Of a stretch of DNA of 64,000 bases, positions 33,724 through 42,969 are shown piece by piece (position 1 is the first letter of the stretch; each line of letters opens with the position of its first letter). Below the pieces are notes generated by a model that saw only the letters and a list, made by a program, of their open reading frames with translations, did not search any database and was not told where the DNA came from. Both the position numbers and the translations under genes were made by a program. Where the stretch lies: the NCBI RefSeq assembly GCF_900187565.1, contig NZ_FYED01000015.1, positions 124,001 through 188,000 on the forward strand. The letters run 5' to 3'. This DNA is from Pseudomonas sp. Irchel 3A7 (GTDB lineage Bacteria > Pseudomonadota > Gammaproteobacteria > Pseudomonadales > Pseudomonadaceae).

Positions 33724-35071
33724 GAGTCGTCTCCTCCGGCAGTACATGGGCGACGCTGAGACGTTCGCGGGTGAAATACAGCTTGGCGGCTTTCTGGATG
33801 TCTTCCGGGGTCACGCTTTCCAGCTCGGCGAGTTCGCTGTCCATCAGCTTCCAGGACAGGCCGACGGTCTCCAGTTGGCCGATGGCGGTGGCCTGGCTGG
33901 TGATCGAGTCGCGCTCGTAAACCAGTCCGGCGATGACCTGTGCGCGCACGCGTTCCAGTTCTTCAGTGGACGGCGCAGTGGTTTTCAGTTGTTCGAGCAG
34001 CTTCCACAAACCGGCTTCAGCCTGGTCAATGGTTTTGTTTTTCTGGCTGTTGGGCGTTGCCGACAGAGTGAACAGGCTATCGCCACGGGTGTAGGCGTCG
34101 TAACTCGACGAGCCGCCAGACACCAGTTCTTCGCCGCGCTCCAGTTGCGTCGGGATGCGTGCGCTGTAGCCGCCGTCAAGCAGGGCCGAGATCAGGCGCA
34201 AGGCATTCACCGAGCGCTTGTCTTCGGCGGTGGCGATGCTCGGCACGTTGAACGCCAGCATCAGGCTGGGCAATTGGGTCTTCACGTGCAAAGTGATCTT
34301 GCGCTCGCCGGGCTCGGCCAGTTCCAGCGGAATCTTCGCCGACGGTACGTCACGCTTGGCGATCGGGCCGAAGTAGCGCTGGGCCAGGGTTTTGACTTCG
34401 TCCGGGGACACGTCGCCGACGACCACCAGGGTAGCGTTGTTCGGTACGTACCAGGATTCATACCAGCGACGCAGCTCTTCGACCTTCATGCGGTCAAGAT
34501 CGGCCATCCAGCCGATGGTCGGCGTGTGGTAGCCGCTGGCGGGGTAAGCCATGGCCTTGAAGCGTTCGTAAGCCTTGGCCATCGGTTTGTCGTCGGTACG
34601 CAGGCGACGTTCTTCCTTGATGACTTCAATCTCGCGGGCGAATTCGTCGGGTGGCAGGCGCAGGCTGGCCATGCGGTCGGCTTCCAGCTCGAAGGCGACA
34701 CCCAGGCGGTCGCGGGCCAGCACCTGGTAATAGGCGGTGAAATCGTCGCTGGTGAAGGCGTTCTCTTCGGCGCCCAGGTCGCGCAGGATCAGCGACGCTT
34801 CGCCGGGGCCGACTTTTTCGCTGCCCTTGAACATCATGTGTTCCAGGGCGTGGGACAAACCGGTCTGCCCCGGCGTCTCGTAACTGGAACCCACTTTGTA
34901 CCAGACCTGGGAAACCACCACGGGCGCGCGATGATCTTCGCGCACGACGACCTTCAAGCCATTGTCGAGGGTGAATTCGTGGGTGGGTTGTGGATCGGCA
35001 GCCAGGGCCGAGAGGGGCAGACAAACTGTGCCGAGCAGCAGGCCTGCGGCGCGGCGGGCTAGAGCATTCAT
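33716..35071 (-). CDS. Secreted zinc-dependent M16 peptidase
   Basis: Periplasmic or outer-membrane-facing metalloprotease, 451 residues. It has a signal peptide (MNALARRAAGLLLGTVCLPLSALAA). The inverted zinc motif HALEH (TGLSHALEHMMFKGS) has the third ligand in the EIEVIKEERRLR helix. GGYSARIPTQLERGEELVSGG is the C-terminal partner segment. It is co-translated with the motif-less homologue immediately downstream. The natural substrate is unknown. Confidence 0.9.
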   Translation of the reverse strand: MNALARRAAGLLLGTVCLPLSALAADPQPTHEFTLDNGLKVVVREDHRAPVVVSQVWYKVGSSYETPGQTGLSHALEHMMFKGSEKVGPGEASLILRDLGAEENAFTSDDFTAYYQVLARDRLGVAFELEADRMASLRLPPDEFAREIEVIKEERRLRTDDKPMAKAYERFKAMAYPASGYHTPTIGWMADLDRMKVEELRRWYESWYVPNNATLVVVGDVSPDEVKTLAQRYFGPIAKRDVPSAKIPLELAEPGERKITLHVKTQLPSLMLAFNVPSIATAEDKRSVNALRLISALLDGGYSARIPTQLERGEELVSGGSSSYDAYTRGDSLFTLSATPNSQKNKTIDQAEAGLWKLLEQLKTTAPSTEELERVRAQVIAGLVYERDSITSQATAIGQLETVGLSWKLMDSELAELESVTPEDIQKAAKLYFTRERLSVAHVLPEETTHE

Positions 35072-35414
35072 TCGTTTTTAAACCTGTTGGGCTGCCCGCT
35101 TGGTCTTAGCCTAGGCGGGCGAGGAGGTGCTAGGATACTGATCCGTTTTACTGGCGGCCACGCCTATCAGGCCATTACGTTTGATCAGGTTGTATGGGTT
35201 TGCGGCAGAAAGCTTTGGTTTATCAACTAAACTCTGCTTTTTCGCCGATTTTGCCGCTTTAGTCCTTCGTGAAATCGTTTCCGTCAGGTGCCGTCCGCAC
35301 CTCGACAAAATGTTGCGCGTGAACAAGCTGGGTCAATCGCAGTCTGTTCTGCATCGAATATTTATTTGCCGGGGCGCCCGTTGGCGCGTCGCTACCGTGA
35401 GATAGCCGTCCTCC
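35072..35414. promoter_or_regulatory. Divergent promoter region of the M16 genes and ftsY (343 bases)
   Basis: Non-coding gap, distinctly AT-rich from about 35176 to 35280. It must hold promoters for the M16-rsmD unit and the ftsY-ftsE-ftsX unit. I find no convincing -35/-10 pair or repeat. A 71-codon minus-strand frame here (35111-35326) has no recognisable features and is not called. Confidence 0.5.
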
Positions 35415-36950
35415 ATGTTTGGTTCCAACGACGACAAGAAGACCCCAGCTGCGGCTGGCGAGAAAAAAAGCCTGTTCGGATGGCTGCGCAAAAAGCCGCA
35501 GGAACCCGTCGTCGAACAGCCACAGTCACTTCCTGAGCCAACGCCCGCGCCGGTCATGGAAGCAACGCCTGCGCCGGTTGTGCCGCCGATCGCCGAGCCG
35601 GTGCAGCAGCCGGCCGCCGAGCCTGTAAACGACGTCGCCGCCGAGTTGCCGCTGACCCCGGTCGCCGAACCCTGGCTGACCTTGCCGGTGGCGGAAGAAG
35701 CGGTTGCCCTGGTTGAAGATGAGCAGGCGCCACATGTGACGCCGCCGATTCCTGCGCCGGCTGCGCAGGTTTCCGAGCCGGTTCAGGTACCCGTGGTTGA
35801 GCCGGTTATTGCGCCGGTCGCGCTGGCGACGCCTGAACCTGCCGCGCCTGCATTCGTTCCGCCGGTTGCGCCGATCGTTCAGGCGCCAGAGCCTGCACCT
35901 GCACCTGCACCTGCACCTGCACCTGCACCTGCACCTGCACCTATCGCCGCTCCTGTGGCCGTTGTGCCTGCAGCTCCCGTCGAAACCTTGCCCGAGCCTG
36001 TGCGCACCGAAGAAACCAAGGCCGGTTTCTTCGCCCGTCTCAAGCAAGGCCTGTCCAAGACCAGCGCCAGTATCGGCGAAGGCATGGCCAGCCTGTTCCT
36101 GGGCAAGAAGGCCATCGATGACGAGTTGCTCGATGACCTCGAAACCCGTCTGCTGACCGCCGATGTCGGTGTGGAGGCCACTTCGGTGATCATCCAGCGC
36201 CTGACCCAGAAGGTCGCACGTAAAGAACTGGCCGATTCCGATGCGCTGTACAAGTCCTTGCAGGGCGAGCTGTCGGCGATGCTCAAACCCGTCGAGCAAC
36301 CGCTGAAAATCGTCTCGCAGAACAAACCGTTCGTGATTCTCGTCGTCGGCGTCAACGGGGCCGGCAAGACCACCACCATCGGCAAGCTGGCGAAGAAGCT
36401 GCAACTGGAAGGCAAGAAAGTCATGCTCGCGGCGGGTGACACCTTCCGCGCGGCGGCAGTCGAGCAACTGCAGGTCTGGGGCGAGCGCAACAAGATCCCG
36501 GTCATTGCCCAGCACACCGGCGCCGACTCGGCTTCGGTGATCTTTGACGCCGTGCAGGCTGCCAAGGCCCGTGGCATCGATGTGTTGATCGCCGACACTG
36601 CCGGACGACTGCACACCAAAGACAACCTGATGGAAGAGCTGAAAAAGGTTCGCCGGGTGATCGCCAAGCTCGACGCCGACGCGCCGCACGAGGTGCTGCT
36701 GGTGCTCGACGCCGGCACCGGCCAGAACGCCATCAACCAGGCCAAGCAATTCAACCAGACCGTCGAACTGACCGGCCTGGCGCTGACCAAGCTCGATGGC
36801 ACCGCCAAGGGCGGGGTGATTTTCGCCCTGGCCAAGCAGTTTGGCCTGCCGATTCGCTATATCGGCGTCGGTGAAGGCATCGACGATTTGCGCACTTTTG
36901 AAGCTGAACCCTTTGTCCAGGCACTGTTTGCCGAGCGGGAGCGTTCATGA
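35415..36950 (+). CDS. ftsY: Signal recognition particle receptor FtsY
   Basis: SRP receptor GTPase that docks ribosome-nascent-chain complexes at the inner membrane. It has 511 residues. The first 190 form a Pro/Ala/Val/Glu-rich acidic A domain, including eight tandem Pro-Ala units. The N domain follows (ETKAGFFARLKQGLSKTSASIGEGMASLFLGKKAIDDELLDDLETRLL). The G domain has GVNGAGKTTTIGKLAKKL (G1), DTFRAAAVEQL, DTAGRL (G3), TKLDGTAKGG (G4 TKxD) and GVGEGIDDL. The N-terminal FGWLRKKPQ patch is the likely lipid-targeting helix. It overlaps ftsE by four bases. Confidence 0.97.
   Translation: MFGSNDDKKTPAAAGEKKSLFGWLRKKPQEPVVEQPQSLPEPTPAPVMEATPAPVVPPIAEPVQQPAAEPVNDVAAELPLTPVAEPWLTLPVAEEAVALVEDEQAPHVTPPIPAPAAQVSEPVQVPVVEPVIAPVALATPEPAAPAFVPPVAPIVQAPEPAPAPAPAPAPAPAPAPIAAPVAVVPAAPVETLPEPVRTEETKAGFFARLKQGLSKTSASIGEGMASLFLGKKAIDDELLDDLETRLLTADVGVEATSVIIQRLTQKVARKELADSDALYKSLQGELSAMLKPVEQPLKIVSQNKPFVILVVGVNGAGKTTTIGKLAKKLQLEGKKVMLAAGDTFRAAAVEQLQVWGERNKIPVIAQHTGADSASVIFDAVQAAKARGIDVLIADTAGRLHTKDNLMEELKKVRRVIAKLDADAPHEVLLVLDAGTGQNAINQAKQFNQTVELTGLALTKLDGTAKGGVIFALAKQFGLPIRYIGVGEGIDDLRTFEAEPFVQALFAERERS
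35892..35939 (+). repeat. Eight tandem CCTGCA units in ftsY
   Basis: A perfect hexanucleotide microsatellite encoding (Pro-Ala)x8 in the A domain. Slippage would change the number of Pro-Ala units but keep the reading frame. Confidence 0.95.
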
Positions 36951-37618
36951 TTCGTTTCGAACAGGTCGGTAAACGCTACCCGAACGGTCACGTCGGCTTG
37001 CATGAGCTGAGCTTTCGAGTCCGTCGTGGCGAGTTTCTGTTTGTCACCGGCCATTCCGGCGCCGGTAAAAGCACCTTGTTGCGGCTGTTGCTGGCCATGG
37101 AGCGCCCAACCAGCGGCAAGCTGCTGCTCGCCGGGCAAGACCTGAGCACCATCAGCAACGCGCAGATTCCGTTTTTGCGCCGACAGATCGGCGTGGTGTT
37201 CCAGAACCACCAGTTGCTGTTCGATCGCACCGTATTCAACAACGTCGCACTGCCGTTGCAAATTCTTGGTCTGTCCAAGGCCGAGGTCGCCAAGCGTGTG
37301 GATTCGGCCCTGGAGCGTGTGGCGCTGTCGGACAAGACCGATTTGTATCCCGGTGATTTGTCCACCGGTCAGCAACAGCGCGTCGGCATCGCCCGCGCCA
37401 TCGTTCACCGCCCGGCCTTGCTGTTGGCGGACGAACCGACCGGTAACCTCGACCCGCGCCTGGCCGCGGAAATCATGGGTGTGTTCGAAGACATCAACCG
37501 CCTGGGCACCAGCGTGCTGATCGCCAGTCACGACCTGGCCCTGATCGCGCGCATGCGTCACCGCATGCTGACCTTGCAACGCGGTCGATTGATCGGCGAC
37601 GGGGAGGCCGGCGTATGA
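36947..37618 (+). CDS. ftsE: Cell-division ABC ATPase FtsE
   Basis: ATPase that with FtsX activates peptidoglycan hydrolases at the septum through EnvC-like partners. It has 223 residues. It has Walker A GHSGAGKST, Q-loop FQNHQLLFDR, signature LSTGQQQR, Walker B LLLADEPTGNLD, and the switch ASHDLALIAR. It overlaps ftsY upstream and ftsX downstream by four bases each (ATGA), so stoichiometry is set by coupling. Confidence 0.97.
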   Translation: MIRFEQVGKRYPNGHVGLHELSFRVRRGEFLFVTGHSGAGKSTLLRLLLAMERPTSGKLLLAGQDLSTISNAQIPFLRRQIGVVFQNHQLLFDRTVFNNVALPLQILGLSKAEVAKRVDSALERVALSDKTDLYPGDLSTGQQQRVGIARAIVHRPALLLADEPTGNLDPRLAAEIMGVFEDINRLGTSVLIASHDLALIARMRHRMLTLQRGRLIGDGEAGV

Positions 37619-38637
37619 GTGCGACACGCAGTCCAAAGGTTTCCGAACGCGTGGCTCCAAAAGCTGCCGATCCGCAGCCGCAAAAGAAAAAACACGACGA
37701 TGACGATGGACCGGACTTTGCCACGCTGTTCCGTGCCTGGGTCGAAAGCCATCGCGCCAGCCTGCTGGACAGCTTGCGTCGACTGGGCAAGCAACCTATC
37801 GGCAGTTTTTTCACCTGCATGGTGATGGCGGTGGCCCTGAGCTTGCCCATGGGGCTGTCACTTTTGCTAAGTAACGTCGAGCGCCTGGGTGGTTCCTGGC
37901 AGCGTGCGGCGCAGATTTCCCTGTACCTGCAGCTCGAAGCCAGCCCGGCCGACGGCGAGGCGTTGCGCGAGCAGATCAAGGGCATGCCCGGTGTGGCGGA
38001 TGCCGAGTACGTCGGTCGCGATCAGGCGCTGGAAGAGTTCCAGCAGCAGTCCGGTCTGGGGGAGGCGCTCAAGGAGTTGCCGGAAAACCCGCTGCCCGGC
38101 GTAGTGCTGGTGACGCCGAAGGAAGTCGACAAGTCGACGCTTGAAGCATTAAGACAAAAACTTTCCGAGTTGCCCAGGGTACAACAGGCGCAGCTTGATC
38201 TAGTCTGGGTCGAGCGTCTGGCAGCGATCCTCAAGCTGGGTGACCGTTTCGTCTTCGGTCTGACCGTGCTTCTGGTTTCTGCATTACTTTTGGTGATAGG
38301 CAATACCATTCGTCTTCATATTGAAAACCGCCGCACAGAGATAGAAGTGATTAAACTCGTAGGCGGCACTGACAGTTATGTGCGCAGGCCCTTCCTTTAT
38401 ATGGGCGCGCTTTATGGCTTTGGTGCGGGGATTCTTTCCTGGGGCGTGCTGGCGTTCGGCCTGAACTGGCTGAACGACGCGGTGGTCGGGCTGGCCGGTT
38501 TGTACGGCAGCGATTTTGCGCTGGCCGGCGTGCCGTCAGCCGATGGTCTGTCTCTCTTGCTTGGCGCGGTGCTGTTGGGGTATATCGGTGCATGGATTGC
38601 AGTCGCACGCCACCTGAGGGAGCTTGCGCCAAAGTAA
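37615..38637 (+). CDS. ftsX: Cell-division protein FtsX
   Basis: Inner-membrane partner of FtsE, 340 residues. The N-terminal 80 residues are charged and cytoplasmic (QPQKKKHDDDDG). TM1 is at MVMAVALSLPMGLSLLL. The periplasmic loop (about residues 100-200) contacts EnvC. TM2-4 follow (VFGLTVLLVSALLLVIG, YMGALYGFGAGILSWGVLAFGL, LSLLLGAVLLGYIGAWIAV). Between them lies RTEIEVIKLVGGTDSYVRRPFLY, the coupling region typical of FtsX. It is coupled to ftsE and ends 113 bases before rpoH. Confidence 0.96.
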   Translation: MSATRSPKVSERVAPKAADPQPQKKKHDDDDGPDFATLFRAWVESHRASLLDSLRRLGKQPIGSFFTCMVMAVALSLPMGLSLLLSNVERLGGSWQRAAQISLYLQLEASPADGEALREQIKGMPGVADAEYVGRDQALEEFQQQSGLGEALKELPENPLPGVVLVTPKEVDKSTLEALRQKLSELPRVQQAQLDLVWVERLAAILKLGDRFVFGLTVLLVSALLLVIGNTIRLHIENRRTEIEVIKLVGGTDSYVRRPFLYMGALYGFGAGILSWGVLAFGLNWLNDAVVGLAGLYGSDFALAGVPSADGLSLLLGAVLLGYIGAWIAVARHLRELAPK

Positions 38638-38674
38638 TATCATTTTGCTCGTATTGACCTTTCAGCGTTTATGG

Positions 38675-38701
38675 GAACTTGTCCTACGGTTTCCGGTCAA
38701 T
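38675..38701 (+). promoter_or_regulatory. AlgU (sigma-E type) promoter of rpoH
   Basis: GAACTT (38675-38680), a 16-base spacer, then TCAAT (38697-38701). This matches the AlgU/RpoE consensus GAACTT-N16/17-TCtgA. It lies 50 bases upstream of ATG 38751. P. aeruginosa rpoH is known to have an AlgU-dependent promoter, which supports the reading. Confidence 0.72.
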
Positions 38702-38750
38702 TTTCGCAGTGCTGAACTGCACGAGTTATGTAAGTCGGAGGTTTTTTCGT

Positions 38751-39605
<855 letters not shown>

Positions 39606-39623
39606 CCTGCGCGAAGGCAATAA

Positions 39624-39659
39624 AAAACGCCCCGGTCATGGATCGGGGCGTTTTTGTTT
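39624..39659 (+). terminator. Rho-independent terminator of rpoH
   Basis: Stem CGCCCCG (39628-39634) with CGGGGCG (39644-39650), a nine-base loop, and TTTTTGTTT after it. A-run upstream makes it potentially bidirectional. Confidence 0.92.
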
Positions 39660-39679
39660 CTGGCCTCTCACAAAACCAA

Positions 39680-39770
39680 TGTGGGAGCGAGCCTGCTCGC
39701 GAATGCGCCAGGTCAGTCGCTATAAGTGTTGATGAAACAATCGCTTTCGCGAGCAGGCTCGCTCCCACAG
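39680..39770. repeat. REPIN
   Basis: Arms 39680-39704 and 39746-39770 are inverted. It is located between convergent rpoH and mtgA, directly after the rpoH terminator. Confidence 0.9.
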
Positions 39771-39802
39771 GGGATCTTCAGTGTCTGGAAATTCGTGATC
39801 GA

Positions 39803-40525
39803 CTATTGAGACCACGGCGCCCGACGCGAATCATTGAGCCCCGCCAGATAGCTGTCACCACCGAGCTGACTCATCTGCCGCCGTATCCAGCCTGCACGCC
39901 GCGCAACGTAAGAGGTCGGATGGCTGGCGCTCCACACTCGCGGGTTCGGCAGCACTGCCGCCAGCAAGCTGGCCTGCTGGCGGGACAGTTTGCCCGCGCT
40001 TACGCCGAAGTGATGCCTGGCCGCCGCTTCCGCGCCAAACACCCCTTCATCCCACTCGACGCTGTTGAGGTACACCTCGAGAATCCGCTGCTTGGGCCAG
40101 AATACTTCGATCAATGCGGTAAACCAGGCTTCCAGGCCTTTGCGCAACCAGCTGCGGCCGGACCACAGGAACAGGTTTTTCGAAACCTGCTGGCTGAGGG
40201 TGCTGGCGCCGCGAATCGAGCCGCCAAGTTCGTTGTGGGCCAGTGCCGCCTTGATCGCATTGACGTCGAACCCCCAGTGTTCGGGGAATTTCTGGTCCTC
40301 GCCGGCAATCACCGCGACTTTCAGGTCGTCGGAGATTTCCTCCCAGGGCTTCCAGGTGCGTTGCAGGTCGATGGGCTCGCCGTTGAACCAGGATTCGATC
40401 TTGCGCTCGACCATCAGCGCCGTCCCCGGTGGTGGCACCACGCGAAAGATCAGCACCAGCAATACGCTGCCGCCCATGAACCAGAGCACGGCCTTCGTGA
40501 AACGACGGAAATATAAACGCAGCAT
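39803..40525 (-). CDS. mtgA: Monofunctional peptidoglycan glycosyltransferase
   Basis: Polymerises lipid II glycan strands without a transpeptidase domain. It has 240 residues. One N-terminal membrane helix (KAVLWFMGGSVLLVLIF) anchors a GT51 domain. The catalytic Glu is in IAGEDQKFPEHWGFD. Further GT51 motifs are GASTLSQQVSKNLFL, RKGLEAWFTALIEVFWPKQRILEVYLN and GVFGAEAAARHHF. It is divergent from the DUF423 gene and convergent to rpoH. Confidence 0.96.
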   Translation of the reverse strand: MLRLYFRRFTKAVLWFMGGSVLLVLIFRVVPPPGTALMVERKIESWFNGEPIDLQRTWKPWEEISDDLKVAVIAGEDQKFPEHWGFDVNAIKAALAHNELGGSIRGASTLSQQVSKNLFLWSGRSWLRKGLEAWFTALIEVFWPKQRILEVYLNSVEWDEGVFGAEAAARHHFGVSAGKLSRQQASLLAAVLPNPRVWSASHPTSYVARRAGWIRRQMSQLGGDSYLAGLNDSRRAPWSQ

Positions 40526-40599
40526 AGAGATGGCTTGGCCGAACCCGTTGAGCGGGCCATTATACAGACCCTGTTGATCGCGTCTGACTGGAGTTCTTC

Positions 40600-40971
40600 A
40601 TGCTGCGTGGCTTTCTGATGCTGGCCGCTTTCTTTGGCTTCACCGGTGTAGGTCTTGGGGCCTTTGCCGCCCACGGACTGAAAAGCCGTCTGACGCCTGA
40701 ATATCTGGCGATTTTTCATACCGGCGTCACTTATCAGCTGGTGCACACCCTGGCGCTGTTGGGTGTGGCGCTGCTGGCCACACAGATTCCCGGTCGGCTG
40801 GTCACCTGGGCCGGCGCGTCCTTTGCCATCGGCATCCTGTTGTTCTCCGGCAGCCTGTACGTGCTTACGCTGACGGGCATCAGCAAGCTCGGCATCATCA
40901 CGCCCTTCGGCGGTCTGGCGTTTCTGGTGGGCTGGCTCTGTTTGGGGCTTGCCGCCTGGCGGTTGAGCTGA
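40600..40971 (+). CDS. DUF423 (YgdD-type) membrane protein
   Basis: Small inner-membrane protein of unknown function, 123 residues with four predicted helices. It has FFGFTGVGLGAFAAHGLKSRL, the DUF423 signature, then IFHTGVTYQLVHTLALLGVALL, FAIGILLFSGSLYVLTL and ITPFGGLAFLVGWLCLGLAAW. GGAG precedes ATG 40600. It is transcribed toward thiS but with a 90-base gap. Confidence 0.88.
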   Translation: MLRGFLMLAAFFGFTGVGLGAFAAHGLKSRLTPEYLAIFHTGVTYQLVHTLALLGVALLATQIPGRLVTWAGASFAIGILLFSGSLYVLTLTGISKLGIITPFGGLAFLVGWLCLGLAAWRLS

Positions 40972-41061
40972 CCACGCGGTCCATTTCATGACGAATGGCT
41001 TGGGTCGGCCTGACTGATCGGGCTAGAATGCCAGCCCCTAAAAATGATGGCGGCATCCGGC

Positions 41062-41262
41062 ATGCGCATTCAGTTGAACGGCGAATCCTTTGAACTGCCC
41101 GACGGTGAAACCGTTGCGGCCCTGCTGACCCGTCTGGACCTGACCGGACGCCGGGTGGCGGTCGAACTCAATCTGGATATCGTCCCACGCAGCCAGCATG
41201 CCGATACCACGCTCAATGACGGCGATAACGTCGAAGTCGTGCACGCCATCGGCGGCGGCTAG
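41062..41262 (+). CDS. thiS: Sulfur-carrier protein ThiS
   Basis: Ubiquitin-like carrier that donates sulfur as a C-terminal thiocarboxylate for the thiazole of thiamine. It has 66 residues. It starts MRIQLNGESFELPDG and ends AIGGG; the Gly-Gly tail is the site of adenylation and thiocarboxylation. ATG 41062 is used; the frame's upstream codons lack homology. It is followed by thiG after 60 bases, presumably one transcript. Confidence 0.95.
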   Translation: MRIQLNGESFELPDGETVAALLTRLDLTGRRVAVELNLDIVPRSQHADTTLNDGDNVEVVHAIGGG

Positions 41263-41322
41263 CCGTCAGGCCCGCATGGGCCGAGAATTCTGCAAGACCC
41301 TCACTCCTACAGAGGATTTCCC

Positions 41323-42117
41323 ATGAGCATCGTTCGTAACGACAAGCCTTTCGTCCTGGCCGGTCGTACTTACCAGTCGCGTTTGCTGGTAGGTACCGGC
41401 AAGTACCGCGACATGGAAGAAACCCGCCTGGCCATCGAAGCCTCGGGTGCCGAGATTGTCACGTTTGCCGTGCGCCGTACCAACCTCGGCCAGAACCAGG
41501 GCGAACCGAACCTGCTGGATTTCCTCTCGCCGGATCGCTACACCTTCCTGCCGAACACTGCCGGTTGCTACGACGCCATCGAAGCCGTGCGCACCTGCCG
41601 CCTGGCCCGTGAGCTGCTCGATGGCCACAATCTGGTGAAGCTGGAAGTGCTGGCGGACCAGAAAACCCTGTTCCCCAACGTGATCGAAACCCTCAAGGCC
41701 GCCGAATCGCTGGTCAAGGAAGGCTTCGACGTGATGGTCTACACCAGCGATGACCCGATCATCGCCCGGCAACTGGCGGAAATCGGCTGCATCGCCGTGA
41801 TGCCACTGGCCGGACTGATTGGCTCGGGCCTGGGGATCTGCAACCCGTACAACCTGCAGATCATCCTCGAAGAAGCGAAAATCCCGGTGCTGGTGGATGC
41901 CGGTGTCGGCACCGCTTCCGACGCCACCATCTCCATGGAGCTGGGCTGTGACGCGGTGCTGATGAACTCGGCCATCGCTCACGCGCAGCAACCGATCATG
42001 ATGGCCGAAGCCATGAAGCACGCCATCGTTGCCGGTCGCCTGGCGTACCTCGCCGGTCGTATGCCGAAAAAACTCTATGCCAGCGCCTCTTCGCCGCTGG
42101 ATGGTCTGATCAAGTAA
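41323..42117 (+). CDS. thiG: Thiazole synthase ThiG
   Basis: Forms the thiazole phosphate from 1-deoxyxylulose 5-phosphate, dehydroglycine and ThiS-thiocarboxylate. It has 264 residues, a TIM barrel. It shows LLVGTGKYRDMEETRLAIEASGAEIVTFAVRR, the Schiff-base lysine in LVKLEVLADQKTLFPN, the phosphate site AGVGTASDATISMELGCDAVLMNSAIAHA, and PLAGLIGSGLGI. It is downstream of thiS and nine bases before trmB. Confidence 0.97.
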   Translation: MSIVRNDKPFVLAGRTYQSRLLVGTGKYRDMEETRLAIEASGAEIVTFAVRRTNLGQNQGEPNLLDFLSPDRYTFLPNTAGCYDAIEAVRTCRLARELLDGHNLVKLEVLADQKTLFPNVIETLKAAESLVKEGFDVMVYTSDDPIIARQLAEIGCIAVMPLAGLIGSGLGICNPYNLQIILEEAKIPVLVDAGVGTASDATISMELGCDAVLMNSAIAHAQQPIMMAEAMKHAIVAGRLAYLAGRMPKKLYASASSPLDGLIK

Positions 42118-42126
42118 GAGCCATTG

Positions 42127-42852
42127 ATGACTGAATCGAAAGACACGCCTATCCAGACGGAAGAAGGCGACGAGCGCCAACACCGCCGCATCAAGAGTTT
42201 CGTGATGCGCGCCGGGCGCATGACCGAAGGCCAGCAACGTGGCCTGGAGCAGGGCGCTCCGTTGTTCGTGTTGCCCCTGGCCGACGCGCCGGTGGACTTC
42301 GACCAGGTATTCGGCCGCTCGGCACCGCGCTCGCTGGAAATCGGTTTCGGCATGGGCCATTCGCTGCTGGAAATGGCTGCCGCTTCGCCGGAGCAGGATT
42401 TCATTGGCGTGGAAGTGCACCGTCCGGGTGTTGGTGCGCTGCTCAATGGCGTACTGACCCAGGGCCTGACCAACCTGCGGGTCTACGATTGCGATGCGAT
42501 CGAAGTGCTCAATCGTTGCGTGGCCGACAACAGCCTCGATCGCCTGATGCTGTTTTTCCCGGACCCTTGGCACAAGAGCCGTCACCACAAGCGTCGCATC
42601 GTTCAGGCGTCGTTCGCTGAGTTGGTGCGCAGTAAGTTGAAGGTCGGCGGCATTCTGCACATGGCCACCGACTGGGAACCGTATGCCGAATACATGCTGG
42701 AAGTGATGAACGTCGCACCGGGTTATCGCAACCTGGCCGAAGACGGCAAGTGCGTGCCACGCCCGGCCGAGCGCCCGATCACCAAGTTCGAACGCCGTGG
42801 CGAACGGCTTGGGCATGGGGTGTGGGACCTGAAGTTCGAAAAACTGGCGTAA
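42127..42852 (+). CDS. trmB: tRNA (guanine-N7)-methyltransferase TrmB
   Basis: Makes m7G46 in the tRNA variable loop. It has 241 residues. It shows LEIGFGMGHSLLEMAAASP (SAM loop), FIGVEVHRPGVGALL, and FFPDPWHKSRHHKRRI (the family catalytic segment). The last motif is TKFERRGERLGHGVWDL. ATG 42127 is preferred over TTG 42124. Start is nine bases after the thiG stop, so it is likely co-transcribed with thiSG. Confidence 0.96.
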   Translation: MTESKDTPIQTEEGDERQHRRIKSFVMRAGRMTEGQQRGLEQGAPLFVLPLADAPVDFDQVFGRSAPRSLEIGFGMGHSLLEMAAASPEQDFIGVEVHRPGVGALLNGVLTQGLTNLRVYDCDAIEVLNRCVADNSLDRLMLFFPDPWHKSRHHKRRIVQASFAELVRSKLKVGGILHMATDWEPYAEYMLEVMNVAPGYRNLAEDGKCVPRPAERPITKFERRGERLGHGVWDLKFEKLA

Positions 42853-42855
42853 AAC

Positions 42856-42947
42856 CTGTGGGAGCGAGCCTGCTCGCGAAGAGGGAGTGTCAGGCGACAT
42901 AAATGTTGTCTGATGTACCGCATTCGCGAGCAGGCTCGCTCCCACAG
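42856..42947. repeat. REPIN
   Basis: Arms 42856-42880 and 42923-42947 with a spacer (GAGGGAGTGTCAGG...) closely related to those at 56263 and 58328. It is located between convergent trmB and the DUF3392 gene. Confidence 0.9.
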
Positions 42948-42969
42948 TGGCTTTGGATGTTGCCAACGA

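Noticed and set aside
35111..35326. 71-codon minus-strand frame in the ftsY promoter gap
   Set aside because: Basic N-terminal part but no recognisable domain and no clear ribosome site; it would end inside the M16 promoter.
41266..42966. 566-codon minus-strand frame across thiG and trmB
   Set aside because: Antisense shadow of two certain genes; its first residues are translated REP sequence.
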